59,203 nt of DNA from Candidatus Eisenbacteria bacterium (GTDB taxonomy: Bacteria > Orphanbacterota > Orphanbacteria > Orphanbacterales > Orphanbacteraceae): positions 1-59,203 of the forward strand of contig VGIW01000009.1 of the NCBI GenBank assembly GCA_016867715.1. The letters are read 5' to 3'. A model generated the notes under the pieces. That model searched no databases. It worked only from the letters and a program-made list of their open reading frames with translations, and was not told the DNA's origin. Position numbers and translations under genes: made by a program. This document shows, piece after piece, positions 50,378 to 58,012 of the stretch (the stretch's first letter is position 1; every line of letters starts with the position of its first letter).

Positions 50378-52086
50378 AGTGATCCCCCGCCTCCGGCCCA
50401 CGAGCCGGCGGCCTCTCGACCTCGCGGTTCCTCCTCGCTCCCTTCCTTGTCTTCATAGCCGCCCGCGCCGGGGAAGACGGGAAGGAGCGGACGATTCCTC
50501 GGATGACGGCTCTCGTTGGCGCTCGTCACGCGGATCGCCGCCAGATCCTTGAAAGGACAAACATATTCGCAGATCCCGCATCCGGTGCAAAGATCCGGAT
50601 CCATGCGCGGCTGCTTCAACACGCGGACCGTTCCGTCCCTTAGGCGAACCGGCGTCTCGACGAAGTAGATCGCCTTGTCCGGGATCGGGCAATGCTCCTC
50701 GCAGACGATGCAATCCCGTTCATACGCGTACGGAAGGCAGCGGGTCGTGTCGATTAAGGCGAGCCCGATGCGGACCTCCTTCTTCTCCGGAAGAGGCAGA
50801 GGAAGGATGGCGGATGTCGGACAGACCGCCCCGCAAAGATTGCATTCGTACTCGCAGTATCCGAGGCGCGGAACGAGCACGGGGGTCCAGATCCCCTCGA
50901 GTCCGCCCTGGAGCGTCGCCGGATGAAGCGCGTTCGTTGGGCACACCTTCATGCACATTCCGCACTGCACGCACCGGTCGAGGAAACTCGCTTCCGGACG
51001 CGAGCCGGGCGGACGGATCAGCTCAGGGTTGTACGTGCGCGCCTGCGCGCGAGGAGAGAGACGCATCGCGAGCAGCGCGCCGGCGCCGCCGAAGGCGGAA
51101 GCGAGGACGGCGCGGCGTCGAAGATCGATCGAGCCGGCCGGCGTCTTTCTGAAGGGCGATTCCCAGCGAAAATCGATCGCGTCCTGCTTGCACGCGGCGA
51201 CGCAGTTCCAGCAACCGAAGCACTCGACCGGAAGCCACTTGCCCGGCAATTCCGGCTGCGCCGCCGCCGGGCAGGCGAGACGGCAGAGGTTGCATCCCCC
51301 GCACGCCTCGTTCTCGGATCGAAGCCGGAGAAGGGTTCGTCCGGCGAAGAGACCGAGGAGCGCGCCGAGAGGGCACACGTAACGGCACCAGAACCGGGTG
51401 CGAAAAAGGTTGAAAAGCGCCGCCGCGAGAAAGACGAGAAACACGAGCGTGCTCCCCGCGAACGCCGCTCGTTTCACGACGAAAACGTGGTCGCGCAACA
51501 ATCGGTAGACCGGCTCGCTGATCGACGCAAGAGAAAGAGGGCCGGCGCGCGGGTCCTGGTGGTAGATCGCCGTCGAGATCGCCTCCACCGAGTAGTGGAG
51601 CGAGGGAAGAACAGCCACGGCGACGCTCCGGTAGAAGAGAGCGATCGGATCGAAGACGCCGATCCAGTGCGCGCCGAGGATCGCCATCGCGGCGAGCCCG
51701 AAGAGAACGTAGTACTTCGCGCGCTGCCAGCGGGAGAACGCATCGCCGCCGGAGAGAAGACGCGTCTTCCTCGATCGGATCGTCGCGATCATGTTGTGGA
51801 GCGTGCCGAAGGGACAGATCCACCCGCAAAAGACGCGCCCGAGAAGGATCGTGAGGACGACGGTAGCGAGCGCCAGAAGGGAAAGCCCCTCGAGGGAACG
51901 GGCGGAAAGCCAGGTGGCCGCCAGAAGAAGAGGATCCAAGTCGAAGAAGAGGGAGAGAGCTCCGTCCGGTGGACCATCCGCCGGAGAGCGCGTCGCGAGA
52001 AGAAGACTGAGAAAGAGAACGAAAGCGATTCCCTGCACCGCGCGCCGCGTCCAGACGACGATCCGCGCGCGCCTTCGGGCGATCAC
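50374..52086 (-). CDS. NapH/NapG-like membrane polyferredoxin fusion
   Basis: A 570-residue electron-transfer protein. The first half is NapH-like: about four membrane segments, two CxxxCP loops (C87/C91 in FCGWICP, C234/C238 in WCRYVCP) and two [4Fe-4S] sets (262-272 and 289-299). The second half is NapG-like with four more cluster sets (372-382, 411-422, 450-466, 500-510). Between them lies LRRRAVLASAFGGAGALLAM (322-341), a twin-arginine-like hydrophobic segment as at the NapG N-terminus. This suggests a NapH-NapG fusion that kept the old export signal as an internal membrane span. It would draw electrons from quinol. The start is GTG 52086, overlapping the upstream stop (GTGA). Confidence 0.9.
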   Translation of the reverse strand: MIARRRARIVVWTRRAVQGIAFVLFLSLLLATRSPADGPPDGALSLFFDLDPLLLAATWLSARSLEGLSLLALATVVLTILLGRVFCGWICPFGTLHNMIATIRSRKTRLLSGGDAFSRWQRAKYYVLFGLAAMAILGAHWIGVFDPIALFYRSVAVAVLPSLHYSVEAISTAIYHQDPRAGPLSLASISEPVYRLLRDHVFVVKRAAFAGSTLVFLVFLAAALFNLFRTRFWCRYVCPLGALLGLFAGRTLLRLRSENEACGGCNLCRLACPAAAQPELPGKWLPVECFGCWNCVAACKQDAIDFRWESPFRKTPAGSIDLRRRAVLASAFGGAGALLAMRLSPRAQARTYNPELIRPPGSRPEASFLDRCVQCGMCMKVCPTNALHPATLQGGLEGIWTPVLVPRLGYCEYECNLCGAVCPTSAILPLPLPEKKEVRIGLALIDTTRCLPYAYERDCIVCEEHCPIPDKAIYFVETPVRLRDGTVRVLKQPRMDPDLCTGCGICEYVCPFKDLAAIRVTSANESRHPRNRPLLPVFPGAGGYEDKEGSEEEPRGREAAGSWAGGGGSL

Positions 52087-53027
52087 GAGACGGCGACCTC
52101 GCGCAGGCGGAGCTCCCGGTAGGCGATCCGCCCGAGACCGGCGGCCTGGGCCGCCTTCACCGTTCCGATCCGCGCGGGGTCGTGGCCGAGAAGCTCGGCC
52201 CCGAACGCGTCGAGCGCGACGATGTCGATGGACGCGGCGACCGTGTCCATTCTCTTGACGTCGGAAAGATTTCCTCCCTGCGGGCCGCGGTCCGTGAGAA
52301 CGCGCGCGCAGTCGAGGATCGAGAGCCTCGGCTTGATGAAGGCGGTGATATCGCAGAGGCAGCCCGCGAGATCTTGATGCCACGCCCCGCGATTCCCTCC
52401 GATGATCCCCATGTAGTTCTTCATCGCGAGGGTAGCGCGGGAGAGCCCGTGATGCTTCGCGACCGGAACGTTGATCAGGAGATCGGCCTCGAGGATCTCA
52501 GGATAGAGAGGCCACTTGTCGAGAACGCGGCCGCCGATCTTGACGTCGCGGAAGCGGTTCTCGTCGAGGAAGACGACCTCCGCGCCCGCTTCCCTCGCGG
52601 CCGCCTCGATGCCGCTCGAACGGTAGGACTGCCTCGCGTCGTGGCAGGTGTTGTCCCCGACCTTCACCTTGCGAGCGCCGGCATCGAGCGAGAGGCGCAC
52701 GAGCGCGGCGACGACCGCGGGGTTCGTCGTCGCGGCGAGCTCCGGAGCGCGGTTCCAGGCGATGTTCGGCTTGATCCAGACGACGTCCCCCCTGCTCACG
52801 AAGCGCCCCATGCCCCCGAGACTCTCGATCGAGCGCTCCGTGAGAGCGGCGGCCATCTTGTCGACAGCGTCCTCTCCGACCGGATCGCCCGCCCATCTTG
52901 CGATGCACATGTCGGGGGGCGAGGCGTCGGTTTCGCCGTCCGCCCAGACCGCGTAGGGCGCGAGCGCGGCCGCCCCCGCGGCGGCCGCCGCTTGCCTCAA
53001 GAACTCACGTCTCGTTGTGTTCGTCAT
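52083..53027 (-). CDS. Tat-exported DUF362 protein (first)
   Basis: A 314-residue protein with a classical Tat signal (TTRREFLRQAAAAAGAAALA, residues 4-23). DUF362 marks include GDVVWIKPNIAWNR, VAKHHGLSRATLAMKNYMG and CDITAFIKPRLSILD. GAGGAGG lies five bases before the ATG. An extended -10 promoter lies upstream at 53049-53054. It is the first gene of the four-gene unit, and its stop overlaps the polyferredoxin GTG. The second copy in the same operon suggests the two DUF362 proteins have different tasks on one electron chain. Confidence 0.9.
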   Translation of the reverse strand: MTNTTRREFLRQAAAAAGAAALAPYAVWADGETDASPPDMCIARWAGDPVGEDAVDKMAAALTERSIESLGGMGRFVSRGDVVWIKPNIAWNRAPELAATTNPAVVAALVRLSLDAGARKVKVGDNTCHDARQSYRSSGIEAAAREAGAEVVFLDENRFRDVKIGGRVLDKWPLYPEILEADLLINVPVAKHHGLSRATLAMKNYMGIIGGNRGAWHQDLAGCLCDITAFIKPRLSILDCARVLTDRGPQGGNLSDVKRMDTVAASIDIVALDAFGAELLGHDPARIGTVKAAQAAGLGRIAYRELRLREVAVS

Positions 53028-53048
53028 GGCGTCCTCCTCGGGGACTTC

Positions 53049-53057
53049 ATCATACCA
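53049..53057 (-). promoter_or_regulatory. extended -10 promoter of the DUF362/polyferredoxin operon
   Basis: On the minus strand TGGTATGAT (53049-53057), an extended -10, lies about 20 bases before the GAGGAGG ribosome site and ATG 53027. No clear -35. Confidence 0.5.
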
Positions 53058-53201
53058 AAGATGATGAGGAACGTCAGGCGGCCGCGTTCGGATTCGCCGT
53101 TCGATCGGATCCGCCTTCGCGGTCCGCGCGAACCATCGGCAAGCGCCTTGGGGGGATCAAACAGCGCGGGCCGTCCGAAAAACGCCCGCGCCCGAATCCG
53201 C

Positions 53202-54440
53202 TCAACGAATCAGGACGAGCTTCTCGACGACTGATCGCTCGCCCGCGACGAGCCGCGCGAAGTAGACACCCGAGGCGGCCTCGCGCCCCGCATCGTCCTT
53301 CCCGTCCCAGGAACGTTCGAACGCGCCGCTCGCGAAGCGCCCGGAGGCGAGCGTGCCGACCCGGCGTCCCGCCGCGTCGTAGAGAACGAGCACGAGATCG
53401 CCCGGCTGATCGATCGTGAAGCGGATCGTCGCCGTCGCGTTGAATGGATTCGGAGAGATCGCGAGAAGGGGCGCCGCGAGAACCGCTCCGGCGACGGAGG
53501 TCGAGGTCTCCGCGCGGAGCACCGCGAGAAGCGGGACGTGATCGCTGCTCTGATGGAGAGCCTCGGCCACTTCCGGCGGGACGGCCGCGTTGCCCCCCTG
53601 AATGATGGATTGGTTGAGGTGCGCCCCGTCGTTTCCGAAAGCGATGTACGTGTCCGCGTCGATCTCCAGGCCCACGCCGTCGAGCATCTCGACGCTCGCC
53701 AGGATCATGTCGAAGCGGTCGTCCATTCCGCCCGTCGCTCCTCCTCCGAAGGAGGTCGTCCGCGTGCTTTGCGTGTGAATCGAAGCGTACGCGGCGTTGT
53801 CGTGCCAATCGCCTTCCTGATCGATCGGGTCGTAGAGTCTCCCGGGCCCCTCCAAGACGAGATGCTGATAGGCGGATTCCGATGCCGTGTAGATATTGAA
53901 GTCCCCGGCGACCACGAACGGAAGATCCGCATCGAGCGTGTCGAGGGCGTTCCGGAGAATCGTGCACTCAGCGAGACGCTTCGCCTCGTTGTCGCTCCCC
54001 TGACTCGCCTTGAGATGAAGTGTGTAGATGCGGACCTCCTCGCCGCTCTCGGGGAGACGGACATGCCACCAGTCGATGTCGCGAAGAGCGGTGTCGAGCC
54101 ATCCGTAGCCCAGGACCTCGATCGCGCCGGTGCGGTAGAAGAGCGCACGGTCTGTATCGAAGCCGTCATGAAAAGGCCCCGCGGACCACACTCCCGGCTC
54201 GACGAACTCGAGGACATCCGCGAGAAACGCGTTCACGCCGGACTGCCCATTCATCTCCTGCACGACGAGAACGTCCGGTCCGAGGCTTCCGAGGACGGTC
54301 CGGAAGTAGGGCGCCCTCTCGGGCCCGGTGCTTCCCGGGTAGTTCAGCAGGTTCCAGGTGGCGAGAGCGATCTCCTCCGCGAAGATCGGCGGGATCGCGA
54401 GAACGCTCGCGAGGAGAACGGCGGCAATAAGTCTTCGCAT
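53202..54440 (-). CDS. secreted endonuclease/exonuclease/phosphatase-fold protein with FlgD-like sorting domain
   Basis: A 412-residue exoprotein with signal peptide 1-21 (ending PPIFA). The EEP (DNase I-like) domain has ATWNLLNYPG, VVQEMNGQ (metal Glu), YTLHLKAS, VVAGDFNIYT and the late SSDHVPLLAVL (catalytic Asp-His). Members hydrolyse phosphodiesters or sugar/lipid phosphates, so secreted DNase or phosphatase are both possible. The last 85 residues are the FlgD-like domain (ISPNPFNATATIRFTI ... GVYFARLVAGE). AGAGGTG precedes the ATG. Its own promoter has a perfect TATAAT. Confidence 0.9.
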   Translation of the reverse strand: MRRLIAAVLLASVLAIPPIFAEEIALATWNLLNYPGSTGPERAPYFRTVLGSLGPDVLVVQEMNGQSGVNAFLADVLEFVEPGVWSAGPFHDGFDTDRALFYRTGAIEVLGYGWLDTALRDIDWWHVRLPESGEEVRIYTLHLKASQGSDNEAKRLAECTILRNALDTLDADLPFVVAGDFNIYTASESAYQHLVLEGPGRLYDPIDQEGDWHDNAAYASIHTQSTRTTSFGGGATGGMDDRFDMILASVEMLDGVGLEIDADTYIAFGNDGAHLNQSIIQGGNAAVPPEVAEALHQSSDHVPLLAVLRAETSTSVAGAVLAAPLLAISPNPFNATATIRFTIDQPGDLVLVLYDAAGRRVGTLASGRFASGAFERSWDGKDDAGREAASGVYFARLVAGERSVVEKLVLIR

Positions 54441-54490
54441 GACGCGGCACCTCTGGGGAGCGGATTTACGGGACGGTCGAGTACGAGTTG

Positions 54491-54499
54491 ATTATACCA
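54491..54499 (-). promoter_or_regulatory. extended -10 promoter of the secreted EEP protein
   Basis: On the minus strand TGGTATAAT (54491-54499), a perfect extended -10, lies 50 bases before ATG 54440. Confidence 0.6.
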
Positions 54500-55006
54500 T
54501 GATCGCGGCCCAGCTTGCCGGAATCTTAACGCGCTTTGCAGTCCCTTGACGTGACCGCGCTCCTTCCTCCGCATATCCTCAAGTCGAACCTTCGCAATCG
54601 GGCTGTCTGAGAAATCCCGGACCGGTCGTCTCATTGACGGAGCGTACTGCGGCAGGGTTCCTGGGAAGACGCGATGGCCGTCCGGAGATGGCTCGGTTGC
54701 TCTCTTGCCGGGCGGGTTCGGTCCACCGCCGCCGTCGGGAAGCCGGGGCGGGCTCTTCGCCCGGGCCGTTTCCTGTGTGGCGAGCGCGACCCGGCCGCTT
54801 TCCGAGGGGAGGGCGCGAAAGTTCTTTCGCGAGGGGCTCTCCTTGTACTATGATTCGACGTGATTCGCCGGAACGGCGCCGGCTCCGCGCGGAGACGGAA
54901 TCGGCGAGCGATGTCCGGTCGGCCGCGGGGGACGGCGGCGCCTCCCTGGGGCCGCGATTTGATTGTGGAAGGCGGCCGGTCAGCCGCCGGGTCGAGGAGC
55001 GTGAAG
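54500..55006. other. 500-base intergenic stretch
   Basis: Between divergent genes. A TATGAT (54849-54854) could serve as the -10 of the CBM48-like gene, with a weak TTTCGC at 18 bases. The open frames here have the composition of non-coding DNA. I see no RNA gene and nothing else that I can name. Confidence 0.4.
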
Positions 55007-55300
55007 ATGAAGAAGACGTATTCGACAAAGGGCCAAACGTGCAAGGTGACGTTCGACCTGCCTCCGGACGTCCAGGCGAAGTCGGCGTCTGTCTGCGGCG
55101 ATTTCAATGGTTGGGATCCGGCGAAGCATCCGATGAAGCGGAAGAAAGGAGGCGGCTTCTCCGTCACCGTCTCCCTGAAGCCGGGGATGCAATACCGTTT
55201 CCGCTACTTGTTGGACGGCAAGAAGTGGGAGAACGATTGGGCTGCGGACCGCTACCTTCCGAACTCCTTCGGGAGCGAGGACTCGGTCATTAACGTCTAA
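55007..55300 (+). CDS. stand-alone CBM48-like (isoamylase N-terminal) domain protein
   Basis: A 97-residue protein consisting of one early-set beta-sandwich as found at the N-terminus of glycogen-branching enzymes and in the AMPK glycogen-binding domain. SVCGDFNGWDP with later MQYRFRYLLDGKKWENDW matches the CBM48/AMPK pattern (Trp and Lys positions for alpha-glucan binding). No catalytic domain is attached and there are no glycogen genes nearby. GAGGAG supports ATG 55007; a GTG two codons earlier is possible. It ends with a strong terminator. Confidence 0.87.
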   Translation: MKKTYSTKGQTCKVTFDLPPDVQAKSASVCGDFNGWDPAKHPMKRKKGGGFSVTVSLKPGMQYRFRYLLDGKKWENDWAADRYLPNSFGSEDSVINV

Positions 55301-55315
55301 ATCGTTTTTCGCGGC

Positions 55316-55350
55316 GAAGGCCCGGGTCGAATCCCGGGCCTTCGTCTTGC
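55316..55350. terminator. bidirectional terminator
   Basis: The 11-base stem GAAGGCCCGGG/CCCGGGCCTTC (55316-55326 with 55333-55343), loop TCGAAT, lies between the convergent CBM48-like and TauE/SafE genes. GTCTTG follows on the plus strand; on the minus strand the hairpin is followed by GCCGCGAAAAACG, so it is probably mainly plus-strand. Confidence 0.7.
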
Positions 55351-55385
55351 GCGCTCGAGGAACCGCGCGCCGCTCCCCCGAACGT

Positions 55386-56126
55386 TCAGCTCAGGAGCTT
55401 GGCGATCGCTGCGACCGCCGCAAGAACGACGAACACGCGAACCCATCTGGCTCCCTTCGCGATCACGAGGCGGGCTCCGACGATTCCGCCGAGAATCGTC
55501 CCCGCGGCGACGACGAGCCCCGGCGCCCATTGCACCTGCCCGGCGCCCGCGAAGAGAAGAAGCGCAGCGATCGTGAAGATGCCGGCGAGCGCAAACTTGA
55601 CGGCGTTCCCGCGCACCGCGTCGTAGCCGCCCGCGAGCACGAATGTCCCGAGAAGAAGCACGCCGATCCCCGCTTGGAGAAACCCGCCGTAGAAGCCGAG
55701 CGCAAAAAGGAGCGGATAGAGCCGCAAGGGAACACGTCCGCCTTCGCTCTTCCCCTCCCACCGCTTCGGGTCGACGAAGACGGTCATCGCCATCGCGCCG
55801 ATGAGAACCGCCACGACCTTGCGGAAGATCTCCTCGTCGAGGACCGTGGCGAGATACGCGCCCGGGACCGCTCCGAGGACGAGCGGCACAGCGAGCGAAG
55901 GGACATCCTTCCACGGGCGGACGTTGTGGCGGTGATACGTCCAAACCCCGGCGACGCACTGCAGGACGATCGCGATCCGGTTCGTGGCGTTCGCGACCTG
56001 AGGAGGCAACCCGACGAGAAGAAGGAGCGGAAGGGTCACGAACGATCCGCCGCCGGCGAGCGCGTTGAGAACCCCGCAGACAAAGCCTCCCGCGGCGAGG
56101 GCGACCGCCATCCAGAAGCTCGGCAA
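55386..56126 (-). CDS. TauE/SafE-family anion permease
   Basis: A 246-residue inner-membrane protein with about eight helices in two repeats. The repeat signatures are CGVLNALAGGGSFVTLPLLLL (in two pieces) and ALGFYGGFLQAGIGVLLLG. ANATNRIAIVLQ is also typical. Members export sulfite, sulfoacetate or related organosulfur anions; no sulfur genes are nearby. I accept TTG 56126 because GGAGAGGAG lies ten bases upstream. ATG 56111 has no ribosome site and would cut into TM1. It follows the peptidase gene by 19 bases and is probably co-transcribed with it. Confidence 0.88.
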   Translation of the reverse strand: MPSFWMAVALAAGGFVCGVLNALAGGGSFVTLPLLLLVGLPPQVANATNRIAIVLQCVAGVWTYHRHNVRPWKDVPSLAVPLVLGAVPGAYLATVLDEEIFRKVVAVLIGAMAMTVFVDPKRWEGKSEGGRVPLRLYPLLFALGFYGGFLQAGIGVLLLGTFVLAGGYDAVRGNAVKFALAGIFTIAALLLFAGAGQVQWAPGLVVAAGTILGGIVGARLVIAKGARWVRVFVVLAAVAAIAKLLS

Positions 56127-56145
56127 GTCGTTCCGCTCCTCTCCG

Positions 56146-57789
56146 TCAGTCGACGAGCTTCCAGTCCGCCGCGCCGGGCCCCTCCGGCTTCAACCGAAAG
56201 CGCTCGGGATCCTCGCGGATCATGCGGCGCAGCCATCCCTCCGGGTGTCCCTTCTCCTGCGCCTCGTTGTTCGAGTCCCGCACGTAACCGTCGTTGTACT
56301 TCGCGACGAGATGCTCGGAGAGCTCTCTCCAGCGGGCCGCGACACGCTCCCCGCACGACACCGAGTAGTCGGTCAGGTAGCGCCTCGCTCGCGCCGGGTC
56401 CCTTTCGAGAAGGCGGAGCGCGGTCTCCTCCACCGCCGGCTGAAGCGCGATCATCTCCCCTTCGAGCGCGCTCTGCACGGCGCGCACCTCCGGGCTCATG
56501 TCCGAGTAGCGGAGCTGTGCGTAATTGGAGACGAAGTTGAAGACCCACCAGGCGGATTCGGAGGAGAACTTCTCGAGGCTCCCCGCGGCGAACGACCGTG
56601 GAATCGCGTCGATGCAGCAGTAGAGCGGCGTGTAGCACGTGAACCATGTGTCGTCCACGCCGTACCAGAGGACGCCTCCGACCGCGTCGGGAAGGCGGGA
56701 GCGCGACTGGGACACGAACGAGAAGCCGGTCTGCCGTGTCGAGATCGGACGTTCCCACGCGTACTCGACCCCGTCGACTGTCCACGCGATCGGCCGCGAG
56801 CGATCAGGCGAGCCGAACGGCCCCGCGTCGGGTCCCACGGTCATGTCGAACTCGGTCCCCTCGTAGTGGTCGCGCATGAGATCGAAGACGTCGGCGAGCG
56901 CGAGCTTCCGGTCGGGGCGGATCCAGAGCGGGTAGGGCTCCGCTCCTTCCACCGCGCGATGGTAGTCGGGGGAAAGATCGAGCGAGGGGGCCGCGCGCCG
57001 GAAGAGGCTCCAGACGCGCGTCGCGGTGTAACGGAGGCTCTTCGGCGTCGCGGGACAGTACGCGTCGTCGAAACGGAAGGGCTTCCCCGAGGCCGCGTCG
57101 TAGTATCCGCGCTCGACCGCGAACGAAACGACATCGTCGGAGAAGAGACAGTTCTTCGGGTCGTCGAGAGGGAACGAGCCGATGCGCGCCCGGTTCGCGT
57201 GACAGGAGATCATCCCGTCCGGGATGCGAACCGCGACCCAAACCGCTCCCTTTCGCTCCGGGCCCCTTCCGATCATCTCGAGGATCCACGCTTCGTTCGG
57301 ATCGCCGATCGAGAAGGACTCCCCCGTCGATCGATAGCCGTACTCCTCGACGAGATCCGTGATCACGCCGATCGCCTCGCGGGCGGTGCGCGCGCGTTGA
57401 AGCGCGAGCTGCATCAGGTCCCAGTAGTGAAGGATCCCGTCCGGGTTCACAAGCTCTTGGCGCCCGTCGAAGGTCGTCTCGGCGATGACGAGTTGATGCT
57501 CGTTCATCCCGCGGACGTGCGCGTACGTGTGCGGAATCTCGGCGATCTTCCCGCGCGCCTTCCCTCCCCAATCGACGATCTCGAGCGAATCGCCCGGTGC
57601 ATGGCTCGCCGCCGGCTGAAGGCGGAGGCGCGGATGGAACTCCCCGTCGCAGGTGTAGGTGATCATCACCGACCCGTCCGCGGAGGCTCCTTTGGTGACG
57701 AGCAGGTTGGTGCACGCGCGCGGCGCGGTCGCCGGCGCGAGAAGAACGAGAGTGAGAAGCACGGCTGTCGACGTTCGCTCTTGGTTCAT
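56146..57789 (-). CDS. secreted C69-family dipeptidase
   Basis: A 547-residue exported N-terminal-nucleophile hydrolase. After a signal/propeptide of about 25 residues, ACTNLLVTKGASADGS exposes the nucleophilic Cys, as in PepD/C69 enzymes. GMNEHQLVIAETTFDGR, GESFSIGDPNEAWILEMIG and ARIGSFPLDDPKNCLFSDDV follow in family order. Self-cleavage before the Cys is expected. The tail EGWLRRMIREDPERFRLKPE has no sorting domain. It is predicted to be a periplasmic or cell-surface dipeptidase. GAGAGAGGG precedes ATG 57789. A TGTAGAAT element about 35 bases upstream may be its -10. Confidence 0.9.
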   Translation of the reverse strand: MNQERTSTAVLLTLVLLAPATAPRACTNLLVTKGASADGSVMITYTCDGEFHPRLRLQPAASHAPGDSLEIVDWGGKARGKIAEIPHTYAHVRGMNEHQLVIAETTFDGRQELVNPDGILHYWDLMQLALQRARTAREAIGVITDLVEEYGYRSTGESFSIGDPNEAWILEMIGRGPERKGAVWVAVRIPDGMISCHANRARIGSFPLDDPKNCLFSDDVVSFAVERGYYDAASGKPFRFDDAYCPATPKSLRYTATRVWSLFRRAAPSLDLSPDYHRAVEGAEPYPLWIRPDRKLALADVFDLMRDHYEGTEFDMTVGPDAGPFGSPDRSRPIAWTVDGVEYAWERPISTRQTGFSFVSQSRSRLPDAVGGVLWYGVDDTWFTCYTPLYCCIDAIPRSFAAGSLEKFSSESAWWVFNFVSNYAQLRYSDMSPEVRAVQSALEGEMIALQPAVEETALRLLERDPARARRYLTDYSVSCGERVAARWRELSEHLVAKYNDGYVRDSNNEAQEKGHPEGWLRRMIREDPERFRLKPEGPGAADWKLVD

Positions 57790-57934
57790 GAGATCCCTCT
57801 CTCCGAGTCTCCCTATCTCGCCGCATTCTACATCGGACCGCCCCCTAGGGGCATCTGCGAAAAGGCCGACCCCGGTCGTACCCGCCGCGTAGCTTCTTGT
57901 TTCCCAGCGAGTTGAACGGCCCACCCCTCCTTCA

Positions 57935-57963
57935 TTGTTTTCGGAAAGCGGGGATGATAGGAT
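57935..57963 (+). promoter_or_regulatory. promoter of asnA
   Basis: TTGTTT (57935-57940), a 17-base gap, then TAGGAT (57958-57963) preceded by TGA (extended -10 form). It gives a leader of about 45 bases to the ATG at 58013. Confidence 0.55.
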
Positions 57964-58012
57964 CCGGCTTCAGGCGAGGCTGTTCCCTGATCAACCAACG
58001 GAGAAAGAAAAC

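Noticed and set aside
55316-55343. tRNA-like T-arm (GGGTCGAATCCC) near the CBM48-like gene
   Set aside because: The sequence is the loop of a perfect 11-base terminator stem; no acceptor, D or anticodon arm can be folded around it.
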